Under the pieces are notes generated by a model, which saw only the letters and a list, made by a program, of their open reading frames with translations, was not told where the DNA came from and made no database searches. DNA of 64,000 bases from Pirellulales bacterium (GTDB lineage: Bacteria; Planctomycetota; Planctomycetia; Pirellulales; Lacipirellulaceae). Shown here in pieces: positions 36,612 through 45,806 of this stretch; the first letter of the stretch is position 1; each line of letters begins with the position of its first letter. The translations under genes and the position numbers were made by a program. The DNA lies in the NCBI GenBank assembly GCA_022841705.1, contig JALHQZ010000002.1, forward strand, positions 1,612,001-1,676,000, read 5' to 3'.

Positions 36612-38674
36612 TGTTCGTGATCTCCGTGGGCCGCTTCGCCATACCGATACCGGCTGAGCCGATCATCGTACTGGCCGACCAGCGGCAAACCTTGAAAGTG
36701 GGCGCCTTCCCGGGTCACCAAATCCTTGAACGCTAATCGCTCGACGCGCATCGTCGGCATGCCGCCGCCGACAATAATCCCTAAGTTGCTCTTCAAATTG
36801 AGTTGCCGAAGCACTTGCTCAGGAGTCAGCACATCGACCTCGATGGATGACCGGCTCCCCTGCCGCTTATCGCGGCGCGTGTACTTGCCGAGGCGGCGAC
36901 TCAGTTTGTCAGCTGTCACTTGATCCCCTATCGACAGGTACTCGATGATCGCACAGGCTTCGAGCTCATCGGCGCCCCCTTGACCGAGCGTTTCGACAAC
37001 CGAGGGCCAGCTCTGGTACATCTGCCAGAGGAGGACTCGGGCGTCGCGCAATAGCATCGGCGAACGAGCGATCGCCGAAATTCCGGATAAAAACTGCCGC
37101 GCTTCGTCGGCCACAAAAATTGTCGGAATCGACGGCCGATTGAGTTTGGTTTGCAGAATTTGGAGGCTCAGTTCGGCATGCGCGCGAAACAACGGTAGCG
37201 CTGCTCGCAGACTCGCGTCCCCGCGCGGGAGACAGTGAAAAACCGTCACCGGCGCGCCACCTTCTCCCAACTGCCGATAGCTAAAATCGGACTCTCCGGT
37301 GAGCATCTTGGCGAACTGGGCATCAAGGATGGAGGCCGTATTCGTTTGGAGCGTACTCCGCATGGTCCCCAGGTTACGCTCGCCCATCCCAATAATCTGA
37401 GCTGCCGTCGTCGCCACGAACGCCCCCACCTTGGGATGCCGATTGCAAACCATCGCCTTGAGCAGCGCGGTGAACGAGCTGGGCCCCGCACTCCGATCAA
37501 AAGGATCGATGCCCATGAGCCGCTGCACGCAGTACGGGAGCGTCCGCTTCCGTGGATCGACTTCGACGCTCAAGATATGACAGATGACTGCGGCCAGGGC
37601 ATTACGGGGCGCTTCGCGAAACCACGGATCGGTGCGGACATTCGGCAGCTCGGGAAACCACCCATCGGCGATGGCAAGCGCGAATAGCCGGCAATGATCA
37701 CTGTTGATATCGATTTCGGACAACAGCGTGTGCTTGTTCCCCGGATAGACCGATTGCCCGCCGTAGTCGAGGAGATACGCTTGGCCGTTGGGTAAGGGGT
37801 GCGTGACCGCGGTTATCCCCGCCGGATTGACGCCGTGCCGGCCCGCCTTCCCGGCGCTGCCGCGCGGCATTCGCGCAGGATCAACGCGGGCGCCCAAAAC
37901 CTCATCGACCTGCTCGCTCTTGTTGCTCGCGAGAATCATATCCCCGAGATAAGTGCAGTACGTCGGTTTCGCACAAATATGCTTACCAGACGACGGCTGG
38001 CCGAGCCAAAGTAGGTGCTCGCTTCCTGCATGGACGATCAGGCGCCGATTGTCGCCGACATCCTCGGCGAGCGCTTTGCCCAAAATGATCGCATTGATGC
38101 GGTGTCCGCCCCGCGGAGTGGGCGACTTGAACAGCGGCCGCGAGACGCTCAGGATTTTTTCGGGACCGGAGAACCCCGCGTTATGGCCCTGCCCATCATG
38201 GAACCAGCGCCGCCACGCCGGCTGGGCATGCAGCTTTTCGAGCAGCGCCAGCCCCAACAGTGGCGTGGCGCCGAGCGCGACCGGCACGAGCGCGACATGA
38301 CACGTTGTTGCGAGGACGCGCGGGAAATCCCCACCCGATTTCGCGAGGTTCACACATCCTGGCGCCAAGTCGCGCAGGGCCGGAACGCCCCACCGCAACA
38401 GGGCGAGGCCCAATAACCCGCGTGCGATCCAGGCGCGCATGCCGCGCCGACCCGCCGCGGCGAACATCTTGAGGGCCATCCACGCCCACCAAAGTTTCAC
38501 CGCCGCCGCGATCCCTTCGACGAGGCCCGCGACCGCCTGCTGGGCGGCGGGAGAATACTCGTGCCAGTCGGCGGGAGGCGCCCAGCCACACACGATGCTG
38601 AGGAGTTGCGTGAGGACGACCGCCAAACCGAGCGCGACGAGCCGGCGGGCGCCGTAAAATCGCATGACGAACAT
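36608..38674 (-). CDS. VirD4/TraG-like type IV coupling protein with degenerate Walker A
   Basis: A 688-residue membrane ATPase-like protein. N-terminal helices (about residues 8-30, 50-75, 80-100, 125-145), then a RecA-like domain with GQPSSGKH in the Walker A place, Walker B TIFVADEARQFL, and a C-terminal GIIVGGGMPTMRVERL like the end of T4CP proteins. The P-loop lacks Ser/Thr after the Lys (His instead), so ATP binding may be weakened. Blocks such as RTDPWFREAPRNALAAVICH and FHCLPRGDASLRAALPLFRA fit the family. It would bring the relaxase-DNA complex to a secretion channel, which is not encoded here. Confidence 0.75.
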   Translation of the reverse strand: MFVMRFYGARRLVALGLAVVLTQLLSIVCGWAPPADWHEYSPAAQQAVAGLVEGIAAAVKLWWAWMALKMFAAAGRRGMRAWIARGLLGLALLRWGVPALRDLAPGCVNLAKSGGDFPRVLATTCHVALVPVALGATPLLGLALLEKLHAQPAWRRWFHDGQGHNAGFSGPEKILSVSRPLFKSPTPRGGHRINAIILGKALAEDVGDNRRLIVHAGSEHLLWLGQPSSGKHICAKPTYCTYLGDMILASNKSEQVDEVLGARVDPARMPRGSAGKAGRHGVNPAGITAVTHPLPNGQAYLLDYGGQSVYPGNKHTLLSEIDINSDHCRLFALAIADGWFPELPNVRTDPWFREAPRNALAAVICHILSVEVDPRKRTLPYCVQRLMGIDPFDRSAGPSSFTALLKAMVCNRHPKVGAFVATTAAQIIGMGERNLGTMRSTLQTNTASILDAQFAKMLTGESDFSYRQLGEGGAPVTVFHCLPRGDASLRAALPLFRAHAELSLQILQTKLNRPSIPTIFVADEARQFLSGISAIARSPMLLRDARVLLWQMYQSWPSVVETLGQGGADELEACAIIEYLSIGDQVTADKLSRRLGKYTRRDKRQGSRSSIEVDVLTPEQVLRQLNLKSNLGIIVGGGMPTMRVERLAFKDLVTREGAHFQGLPLVGQYDDRLSRYRYGEAAHGDHEQ

Positions 38675-38701
38675 GGGTGGCCACCATTAACGTGCAGAAG
38701 T

Positions 38702-39148
38702 TTATTTGGAGCCGGGGGTTTTCCACCACGGGCCGCTCGGCCTCGTCGGCGGGGGCGGCTTCGGCGGTGGGTCTTCATCGGCCCCCGCCGTGAGCACGCT
38801 CCAGAGCGCATGGAGTTTGCCATCCGCAGCGCCGAACTCACCGTTCTGATAGCTTTTCCAAAGCAGCAGTAAGCCTGCGGCGCCGAATAAGATCAGGAGG
38901 AGCGCTGCGCTTAGGCTCACCACCTGCATGAGGCCAAACCAGAGCCGCACGGCAGCGGTTGCCGCCAGCGCGGCTCCGATCACGACAATCGCGAGGATCG
39001 GCCAGTCGGTGTGCGCTGCGCGCCAGATCAAGTCTTCTGCCGCCGCCCGATCGCTCATCCAGAGCCAGAGCGCCGCAGCGCCAAGTCCGAGGAGAAACAC
39101 GACGAGGCGCATGCCCGGCTGATGCTCGTAGGGGGCGGGTCGTTTCAT
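38702..39148 (-). CDS. Small membrane protein of the mobilization operon
   Basis: 148 residues with three hydrophobic segments (LVVFLLGLGAAALWLWM, ILAIVVIGAALAATAAVRL, LSAALLLILFGAAGLLLLW) and a Pro-rich C-terminus (DPPPKPPPPTRPSGPWWK). The start overlaps the preceding gene by four bases. Unknown function; location between the vWA and coupling-protein genes suggests a part of an envelope complex. Confidence 0.65.
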   Translation of the reverse strand: MKRPAPYEHQPGMRLVVFLLGLGAAALWLWMSDRAAAEDLIWRAAHTDWPILAIVVIGAALAATAAVRLWFGLMQVVSLSAALLLILFGAAGLLLLWKSYQNGEFGAADGKLHALWSVLTAGADEDPPPKPPPPTRPSGPWWKTPGSK

Positions 39149-39588
39149 GGCGTTCCCTTATTCGCAGCGCCGGCGGTGAGCGTCGCCAGTCGATAGACGC
39201 CCGGGGGACTCTGTTCGACGGCGGCGGTTCCCAAGAACCGCTTTAGCATCAGCGCCGCCCCTTTTCGATCGATATTCAATGCCCCGAGCCGGCCATACAG
39301 GAGTTCCTTGAAATCATCGCCGGGAATACCACCGGGGTTGTCGCGCAGAATTGCGCTAGCGAGCTGCTCGATTTGGTCACCCGTCGCACTGGGGCGGAGC
39401 GCCGGCGCTTCGCGAGCGGCGACTGGTGGGGGCTCGCTCGCTTCCAACTCGGCCCGCGCTCGCTTGGCCTGCGCCAGTTGCCGCTTCAGGTGGCTGAATT
39501 CGATGAGCCGCGCCTCCTGCGCGGCGGTCAGTTCCACAATGATGGTATCCAGGTCACGTCGGAGTGTGGTGAAACAGTCAGTGCTCAT
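39145..39588 (-). CDS. Hypothetical protein with coiled coil and winged-helix-like end
   Basis: 147 residues. The first half is a predicted coiled coil (LTAAQEARLIEFSHLKRQLA, AQAKRARAEL), then a Pro/Ala linker and a C-terminal part (QIEQLASAILRDNPGGIPGD, FKELLYGRLGAL, then GVYRLA) that looks like a winged helix. It starts three bases after the vWA gene stops and overlaps the next gene by four bases. Family unknown. Confidence 0.6.
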   Translation of the reverse strand: MSTDCFTTLRRDLDTIIVELTAAQEARLIEFSHLKRQLAQAKRARAELEASEPPPVAAREAPALRPSATGDQIEQLASAILRDNPGGIPGDDFKELLYGRLGALNIDRKGAALMLKRFLGTAAVEQSPPGVYRLATLTAGAANKGTP

Positions 39589-39591
39589 GCT

Positions 39592-41103
39592 TTATTCCTC
39601 CGTTTCAAGCCGCAGATAGGCGCCATCGGTCCGCGTGGCGATTTCACGCATTAACTTCGCCCCTTCAACGTCAAATTCGTCAGCCTGCTCGCCCGACAAC
39701 GGGCCAACGCCGATCGCGTTGACCGTGACGCCTTTCGCCTTCATCGCGTCAACGAACGTGAGCAATTCGTCGCGATCGCCACCCGGATCGCCATCGGCGT
39801 ACAGCAGGATCGTATCGACATCCGGAAGCTGCATCGCCGCTTGCAGCCCGGCGAGCATCGGATTGTTGGCCTGCAACGGCCACGCCGCCTGCGCCTCCGC
39901 GGCTGCCGACCGCAACTCGGGCGTCGCCATGCCCCACTTCCGCCAGAGCCAGTACGTCGGAAATGTCGGGAGGACAATTTCGTCTTCAGCATTGGTCGTG
40001 AAGCCAATCACACAGAGCCGTTCGCAGGGGAGTGTTTGCAGTTGGTGGCTGATATCCCTAATGACAGCCTCCTTGCGCTTGGGAAGATCAACGACCTCGC
40101 CATCGACGATGCCGAATCCCATCGAGCCCGACAGATCGCGTACGATCACGACATTCTTGAGCGCGCCGCGCAGATTGCTGAGCGCTGAGGTCTCGGTCGG
40201 CGCGCCGGCTGGGAGCGCGGCGGTGGGAATCGCCACTGGAGGCGGCGTCGGTTTTGGAGGGGCCGGACGCGGCACTGCGGGCCGCATCCGCCGGCGGATT
40301 GGCCCAGTCGTTTGCTCATTCCCTTCCGTGATAAAAGCAAGCGTTTGGTTCTTGGCCGGCTCCTTGCTGCGCACCACGAGTTCGTCGCGAAATTGGGACG
40401 CCCCTTCAAACGTAAACGCCGTGGTTGGGTCGGGCGTGAGGCGCCGCAACTCGGCCCCGTAACTGTGAAAGAAAGCACGCCAGAAGTGTTGCACGCCCGC
40501 CGCTTGCGCTGCATCGTCAAACGTCCCGGTCGGGGTGAGCCAATTGACAATTGTTCCCGGGGGAAACTGCTCGCATCCCGAACCGAATGGGGTCGTGCGA
40601 TCCGAGAAGACGCCATCACTGGGGCATTTTCCGCCCACCATACTCCAGCCCGCATGCCGCGGGTCGTTGTACAGTTCACTGGCGGCAATCAACACGCGAC
40701 ACGGGAAAGAGGTCCGCCGGGCGGCGTTGATCGTAGCCGCCAGTCGGCAGACGTTCGCTTGATTGCGGTCCCCACCCGTAACGGTCGGGTTCATCCCCGC
40801 GAGGAGTTGCGCTAGTGCTCTGCGCACTTCCGGCCGCCGCAACCGGGCGGCGGCTGGTCCGTCGGGAATTGTCAGCGTGGCGACCGGTTGGAGGCGGGGG
40901 CAGAGGTAGAAATGCAGCACATCGCCCGGCTCGGCACCGTAGATGATCTGCACGACGCCTGCCCCGAAGCCACCATCATTGTCAACTGGCCGCACGGTGA
41001 AGAACAAAAAGGTTTCGTGGTTCGCCGGCGCGGCGGGCATTCGGGATGCCAGACCGAGCAACAGAGCGAGTGTTATGGCAGTGAGTTTCGTAGTCGTGTT
41101 CAT
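39592..41103 (-). CDS. Secreted von Willebrand factor A protein of the mobilization operon
   Basis: 503 residues. Signal peptide (LTAITLALLLGLASRMPAAPA). An N-terminal domain (about residues 30-245) with VRPVDNDGGFGAGVV and VLIAASELYND has a vWA-like order without a clear MIDAS. After a Pro-rich linker (275-300), the second domain (about 315-503) is a typical vWA with MIDAS DLSGS at 323-327 and LYADGDPGGDRDEL. Such domains mediate metal-dependent protein contact. It is embedded in the coupling-protein operon, 14 bases after the membrane-protein gene, so it may act in cell contact or complex assembly for transfer. This role is inferred. Confidence 0.8.
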   Translation of the reverse strand: MNTTTKLTAITLALLLGLASRMPAAPANHETFLFFTVRPVDNDGGFGAGVVQIIYGAEPGDVLHFYLCPRLQPVATLTIPDGPAAARLRRPEVRRALAQLLAGMNPTVTGGDRNQANVCRLAATINAARRTSFPCRVLIAASELYNDPRHAGWSMVGGKCPSDGVFSDRTTPFGSGCEQFPPGTIVNWLTPTGTFDDAAQAAGVQHFWRAFFHSYGAELRRLTPDPTTAFTFEGASQFRDELVVRSKEPAKNQTLAFITEGNEQTTGPIRRRMRPAVPRPAPPKPTPPPVAIPTAALPAGAPTETSALSNLRGALKNVVIVRDLSGSMGFGIVDGEVVDLPKRKEAVIRDISHQLQTLPCERLCVIGFTTNAEDEIVLPTFPTYWLWRKWGMATPELRSAAAEAQAAWPLQANNPMLAGLQAAMQLPDVDTILLYADGDPGGDRDELLTFVDAMKAKGVTVNAIGVGPLSGEQADEFDVEGAKLMREIATRTDGAYLRLETEE

Positions 41104-41117
41104 GGCGATCTCCAGGG

Positions 41118-42356
41118 TTAATGAGGGGGACGTCGTAAATTGGCGATTTGGAACTCTTCTTCGCGGCGGCGCCGCTCTTCGGCTTGGTCGGCTTCGCTGC
41201 GCCGGACGTGGTACTGACCGACGACGCTCGCTTGAAACAGCTTGCGATTCGCAGTGAGCCGTCGCAAAGCGCCTTCAGCGGCCCCCAGCGCTAAGCGCCA
41301 GCGCTCTCGCAGCTCCAGGTTGCTCGCAAGGCGTGCAGTGACGTTTGCGAACTCGGGGCAAAGTCGAGACGTTTTGGGAATCAGCGCGTCGTAGGCTGTG
41401 ACAATAAAGCTTTCTCCCGCGGCCATCCCGGCCGCCATGGTCAAAAGCAACCCGCAGACCAACCACCCCATCGGTGCGCTGAGTTGCTGCTGAGCGAGCG
41501 CCTCAGCGAGCCCGGCTGTCGCTCCCGACGTTTCCGTCGCTTGATGCAAGCCTCCAAACGACAGCCCAAACGTGACCGTGGAGGCGATCGCAAGTCCTAA
41601 GCCGCCCCATTTGACGCTCCCGCGAAGCCAGACCAATTCGCCTGCTGACGACTGCAGGAGGGCGTAACGCAGGAGAAAGAAGGGGCCGAGCGAAAAACCT
41701 AGACTGAAAGTGGCGGCTGAAAACCAGTGGGACGTGAAAGGGAGTCCGGATGCCCGGGCCAATTGATAAACATTCGCGAAATCGGCGATCAACCACAGCG
41801 CTGTGATGGTAGCAAAGACAACGAGGCACGCGGCTTGAACCCGCTGCTGGGGCGTGTCGATGCAAATCGAAGTCCGAACCGGAACGGTAATTCTCGGTTG
41901 TAGCTTGGCCAACCAAGCTTCGTCCTCCTTGATGGTGCCGGTTGTCGTATCGATGGCAGCCTGGGCAAGTCTTTCCCCGACCTGAGCAGCGGCATCGGCC
42001 ATCGCACGGATGGAACAGTCCTGCCAAGCGTCCGCCGCCGCCATCTTCAATTTTTCTTCGGCGTCAGCGTCGGTCTTGGCGGCTAGTAGCACCCCGTTAA
42101 CAATTTCGGGGTGAAAATCCAACTTGGGCCAGGTCAATCGTTCAATCTTGTCCATCGCCACAACAACTTCTTCCGGAGAAGTCGCGGCATCGCTAGAGGC
42201 GATGAAGAAAGACAACTCATCAAGAATTCGTGCAGCGCCGCGTGGCGCTTGGTTTTCATGACTGGCCGAAGAGCCACTACTGGCATGGCCATTCGTAGTA
42301 TTATGCTGTCGCTCGGGATTCGATTCGCCTGCCGGATTAGAATAGTCGCTTCGCAT
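41118..42356 (-). CDS. Membrane protein of the mobilization operon
   Basis: 412 residues. The N-terminal about 170 residues are soluble and helical, then four hydrophobic segments (AACLVVFATITALWLIADF, AATFSLGFSLGPFFLLRYA, GGLGLAIASTVTFGLSF, MGWLVCGLLLTMAAGMAAG), and a charged C-terminal tail (RRSEADQAEERRRREEE). It is the first gene of the compact minus-strand unit running to 35924. Not a recognised secretion component; possible scaffold for the vWA and coupling proteins. Confidence 0.65.
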   Translation of the reverse strand: MRSDYSNPAGESNPERQHNTTNGHASSGSSASHENQAPRGAARILDELSFFIASSDAATSPEEVVVAMDKIERLTWPKLDFHPEIVNGVLLAAKTDADAEEKLKMAAADAWQDCSIRAMADAAAQVGERLAQAAIDTTTGTIKEDEAWLAKLQPRITVPVRTSICIDTPQQRVQAACLVVFATITALWLIADFANVYQLARASGLPFTSHWFSAATFSLGFSLGPFFLLRYALLQSSAGELVWLRGSVKWGGLGLAIASTVTFGLSFGGLHQATETSGATAGLAEALAQQQLSAPMGWLVCGLLLTMAAGMAAGESFIVTAYDALIPKTSRLCPEFANVTARLASNLELRERWRLALGAAEGALRRLTANRKLFQASVVGQYHVRRSEADQAEERRRREEEFQIANLRRPPH

Positions 42357-42646
42357 ACTGGATCCTTGAGTTCGTGCAAATTCGAGTGGAGAGCAATGCT
42401 TATAGAAATGTTCTTCAGCACCTCAAACCGGTGCTCGCACTACAATTCACGTGCGCACCAATATGAAGTGCATAGTCTTGTTGTTAGGCTGGCTGACCAA
42501 TCGAGCCGACCTTCCCTTCGCCATCGATCGCCATCAGCAAGCAGTTCAAACTCTCTCAACTGCTTCGGATTGCATGCTGTCGATTCCAACCATATCGCTC
42601 GTTTCACGCTTAAAGGTTGCCTTTTGTTGTTTCAGTCTTTGCGTCT

Positions 42647-42934
42647 TCAGTACGGAAGCATATGTACGCACTCGTCCTTGGATCGCGTGAAGCGTGGATC
42701 GCTCAAGACCAACGCGAAGAAAGTGTCATAGCTCTGGAGTGCGAACGAGCGATCGGCTAACTCGTAGCGAACACGATCATAAAGCTCGCTTTCCTGCAGT
42801 TGCGGCGATTGCAAGAGCACATCGCGCACCGCGTAGAAGACATGACGCTTTGAAAGTGCGCGTGCGCTCCAGGCGTGATGCTCAGGGTCAGAATCGCTGA
42901 CAGGGTCGAATTGCAGAGAATGTGAGTTACTCAT
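42647..42934 (-). CDS. Small hypothetical protein
   Basis: 95 residues with a helical core (HVFYAVRDVLLQSPQLQ, ELYDRVRYELADRSFALQ). No signal peptide or known motif. It lies between the mobilization operon and the two unknown genes and is surrounded by 184-290 bases of non-coding sequence on each side. The pattern is protein-like, but the coding call is only moderate. Confidence 0.45.
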   Translation of the reverse strand: MSNSHSLQFDPVSDSDPEHHAWSARALSKRHVFYAVRDVLLQSPQLQESELYDRVRYELADRSFALQSYDTFFALVLSDPRFTRSKDECVHMLPY

Positions 42935-43095
42935 TGGTCACCAGTGCACGGGAAATCGCTTCTTGGATTCATTGAAATAAGAATCGGCGACCAGAGTTTG
43001 CCGTCGATACCATCCCAGGACAGTATCGTGCCAAAAAAACAGTCGGAAAATGATCTGACTGTCAGCACTTAGCTGCCGTTTTCACCAGCTTAGCA

Positions 43096-43111
43096 ACCAT
43101 CCCGGGATGGT
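43096..43111. promoter_or_regulatory. 16-bp perfect palindrome ACCATCCCGGGATGGT
   Basis: A perfect palindrome with no spacer, seven bases past the stop of the minus-strand gene 43119-44264. No T run follows on either strand, so a terminator is less likely than a protein-binding site. About 40 bases further to the left is a second dyad, ACAGTC/GACTGT. Confidence 0.45.
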
Positions 43112-43118
43112 GTCAAGG

Positions 43119-44264
43119 CTAAATTGTCAGTTCTGGAAAGACGGCGCTCCAGGCCAGTACGTCGTCCTTTCCCCCGTTTCTTACTGAGGGTCGAACTCTA
43201 AAAACGCCATTGTCGTTCTTTGAGCGGGTGGCCGAAACTGAGCAGGGCACCCCGCGGAAACGAAGACACTCTCCGACGAAATTCGCTTGCCAAAAGGCGA
43301 CAGCAATGGCAATTTCGCGTTTCGATTCATAGTCAGGGAACTCCTTTCGCGGGAGTTGATTCAGCCAGTTTCTAAATCCTTCAAGGGAAGTCGCCCTTTC
43401 TCCGAAGACTAGCCGGCGCAAAAACTCTTGCTTGGCGTGATCAACGTCAGCTAAGCAACGAATCTGATTGATCTTTACCCCCTCCTTCATTTCGTTGGTC
43501 CGATTAGTGAGCTCCGGCGCAATCGCTCTGGCAATCGCCTGCTTAACTCGCTTGGGCGCATTGCGCAACCCATTCATCGCTTGATCCGCAGTCAAACTCT
43601 CTCGCTTTCGGGCCAGACGATCCATGACCGCAGTCACAATTCTCTCCAGATTTGAACTCTCGTCAACTGCTTTGATTACAAACGCATTGCGTGTTTGCGA
43701 GCTCTCTCCGCTGAGTAAATCGATTTTCTCCTTGAGGCTAAGACGTTCAAAAGCTGCCTTGAGTTCTCCCGATTCAAAGCTCTTTAATGACCTACTGGTT
43801 TTTTTCCGCGGCGGCATGACGTCATCGGGATCGTCGCACGATTTCACACCGAGAGTCAATTCATTTCTAGTCTGTAGAAGTTGCTCCAGATAACTATCAA
43901 CTGTCGAAGCTACCGGTGCGACGACTAAGCAGCTAAGCGCTTCGCCATCTTGCCAAGAAAGAACCTTGAACGAGGAGTCGCGAAACGCAACGGCGAGGTA
44001 GTCACCGAAGCTCAACTCCGATCCCACTTTAGAGACAACGAACGACGGCGGATTGACAATCGCGAAGTACATGCTCTGAGGTGCAAGTCGCAGCGCTTCA
44101 ACAACGTGCGCCTCAACGGCATTTTCCAGCTGTAGTCCAGACGAACTCAGTCCGCCGTTCTGTCCGGGAGCCCAGTGCCCTCGGAACACCTTAGCTTTCG
44201 ATGGCGACGCCGATGGTGTGGCCGTAACTAGAACTTCAGATTCTGGCATTTTGCCGCCACCCAT
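43119..44264 (-). CDS. Unknown protein, second gene of a two-gene unit
   Basis: 381 residues, soluble. The N-terminal about 125 residues appear to form a domain with ENAVEAHVVEALRLAPQSMY; a basic region MPPRKKTSRSLKS follows, then a long helical part (LSLKEKIDLLSGE, AVMDRLARKRESL, VKQAIARAIAPEL), and a C-terminal part with ESKREIAIAVAFWQANFVGE. No catalytic motif that I recognise. Its start overlaps the preceding gene by 37 bases. The base composition looks more AT-rich than the flanking mobilization genes, which fits separate acquisition. A defence or toxin role is possible by location only. Confidence 0.6.
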   Translation of the reverse strand: MGGGKMPESEVLVTATPSASPSKAKVFRGHWAPGQNGGLSSSGLQLENAVEAHVVEALRLAPQSMYFAIVNPPSFVVSKVGSELSFGDYLAVAFRDSSFKVLSWQDGEALSCLVVAPVASTVDSYLEQLLQTRNELTLGVKSCDDPDDVMPPRKKTSRSLKSFESGELKAAFERLSLKEKIDLLSGESSQTRNAFVIKAVDESSNLERIVTAVMDRLARKRESLTADQAMNGLRNAPKRVKQAIARAIAPELTNRTNEMKEGVKINQIRCLADVDHAKQEFLRRLVFGERATSLEGFRNWLNQLPRKEFPDYESKREIAIAVAFWQANFVGECLRFRGVPCSVSATRSKNDNGVFRVRPSVRNGGKDDVLAWSAVFPELTI

Positions 44265-45250
44265 TTAATTGCACGGAAGGTTCCAGGATTCAGCGCAAGG
44301 TAATCTTTTACGTTCGAAAACGTACTGAAGGCCTGCAGTAATGTTAGATCATGCGGACGCAGAACAAGCGAAAGTTTGTGGGTGTAAAGCGGCTTCTGAT
44401 AGGAATCGTCGTCCTCGATTAGAAATCTCACAAAGGTGATTCGGATATCAGCGCATCCGACATGAAATTGCTGACCTTTCACATTCGCGTCCAGCGAGAT
44501 TGAGCGGGACACCGCCCTGTCTATTGCGGCATCCGCAGGACGAACTCGTTCTTCATAGCAGGAAACCTGCAACCGCTCCATCGGTGTTCGAGCTTTGCGG
44601 TACTGGGACAGCCAGCGATAACCTGCACTTTCACGCGAGCCGTTGAGGTCGGACTGCGGACCATTGATCCAGTCTCGCAGGTGGAGAGCGACATGCGGGT
44701 GCGGATGAATATTACTGAGCCGCAGAATCGTTGGCGCGTCTGCTCCACGATTGGCCTGCCTGAATACGGTACATTCACTGGTTTGACAATAGATTTCTTC
44801 CAGCTTGTGTTCGGTGCAAAGCAAGAACGCGGACGAGTAAGTCAAAGAAGAAATCGTGATCAGGATCGGCAGTTCGGCGAACGACGGGAAGCCATTCGGT
44901 AGGCCGAATTGGCGGGCCACATTTCCAAGCGCCGCCGCTTGGCGCGACGGCATGGTCAACCCACTCACCTCACGAAGTAAATCTTGCAGGCAACGATCGA
45001 GCTCCCCTCCGGTCTGACGTAGTTTGGACCCAGTCGTGAGCGCGGCAACCTTCCTTGGTGAATACGTTGCCCGAATCGTATCAGTCACATCAGCAGCTTG
45101 ACGATTGCCTAGGGCAAAAGGGCAAACGCTATCGGCGACGAGAACGCTTTTGTGGCTCAAGCTAGCGGCGCCAATGCGCTTCATCAACTTGGCTAAATCG
45201 GCTATCGATCCCCAGTCTTCAACTAGAACCATTGCACTACTGTGGCCCAC
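44228..45250 (-). CDS. Unknown protein, first gene of a two-gene unit
   Basis: 340 residues, soluble, no signal peptide (the N-terminal MGHSSAMVLVEDWGSIADL is not one). There is a hydrophobic patch ELPILITISSLTYSSAFLL in the middle, a Cys/His-containing part (CTEHKLEEIYCQTSEC) that could bind metal, and IHPHPHVALHLRDW. No family recognised. It overlaps the next gene by 37 bases, and the pair stands apart from the operons on both sides, so it looks like an autonomous cargo module. It is divergent from the plus-strand gene block at 45463. Confidence 0.6.
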   Translation of the reverse strand: MGHSSAMVLVEDWGSIADLAKLMKRIGAASLSHKSVLVADSVCPFALGNRQAADVTDTIRATYSPRKVAALTTGSKLRQTGGELDRCLQDLLREVSGLTMPSRQAAALGNVARQFGLPNGFPSFAELPILITISSLTYSSAFLLCTEHKLEEIYCQTSECTVFRQANRGADAPTILRLSNIHPHPHVALHLRDWINGPQSDLNGSRESAGYRWLSQYRKARTPMERLQVSCYEERVRPADAAIDRAVSRSISLDANVKGQQFHVGCADIRITFVRFLIEDDDSYQKPLYTHKLSLVLRPHDLTLLQAFSTFSNVKDYLALNPGTFRAIKWVAAKCQNLKF

Positions 45251-45462
45251 ACTGCTTACAGCGATATCCGTTCGAGCGCTCGGCTCAAAGAATCAAGGTC
45301 TCACTCCCATTTGCAATTATAGTCGGACAAATTGCTCTTTGGCAGACTTGGCGTGAAAGCCACTTTCCGATTCTGAAGGAGTCGATTTGCCTTGACCGAC
45401 CAGGAAAAAACCGGCATTGCTAGAAGCGGCGGCAACAATCCCGCCAGAACAGGAGAACGACT

Positions 45463-45747
45463 ATGACCGAAGAAACCCCGAAAAAACCCGCCCTCACGCT
45501 CCGCGCGCCAGGGGGCCTCAAGGCCACGATCTGGGCGAACAATCGCCCCGATGGATCAACGGCTTACGCCGTGCAGTTCAACCGAACTTATAAGGATCAA
45601 GCAGGCCAGTTCCACGATATCGCCTCCTTCGATGCCGGGGAGGCGCTACAAATCTCGGTCCTCGCCACCGACGCCTACAAAGCGATTTCGGACCTACGAT
45701 CACAGGACAAGTCGGCGGCGCCAACCGACCCTGAACCAGCTTTCTAA
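45463..45747 (+). CDS. Small protein, paralogue of the 48948 gene
   Basis: 94 residues with the core LRAPGGLKATIWAN, then RTYKDQAGQFHDIASFDAGE and a C-terminal helix ATDAYKAISDL. The same core order (GGLKVSIFAH, RSYRDEQGVWHDTNYLS, LDQAYDRL) is found in the 89-residue protein at 48948, so the two are paralogues. The fold would be a beta sheet plus helix. AGGAG lies upstream. Similar small proteins are common in mobile elements; function unknown, single-stranded DNA or RNA binding being one possibility. Confidence 0.75.
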   Translation: MTEETPKKPALTLRAPGGLKATIWANNRPDGSTAYAVQFNRTYKDQAGQFHDIASFDAGEALQISVLATDAYKAISDLRSQDKSAAPTDPEPAF

Positions 45748-45806
45748 TCTCACCACCTCCGCACGCAGCCGTTGCGCAACGCAAGTGTTTCTGGCATGGT
45801 GCGGGG

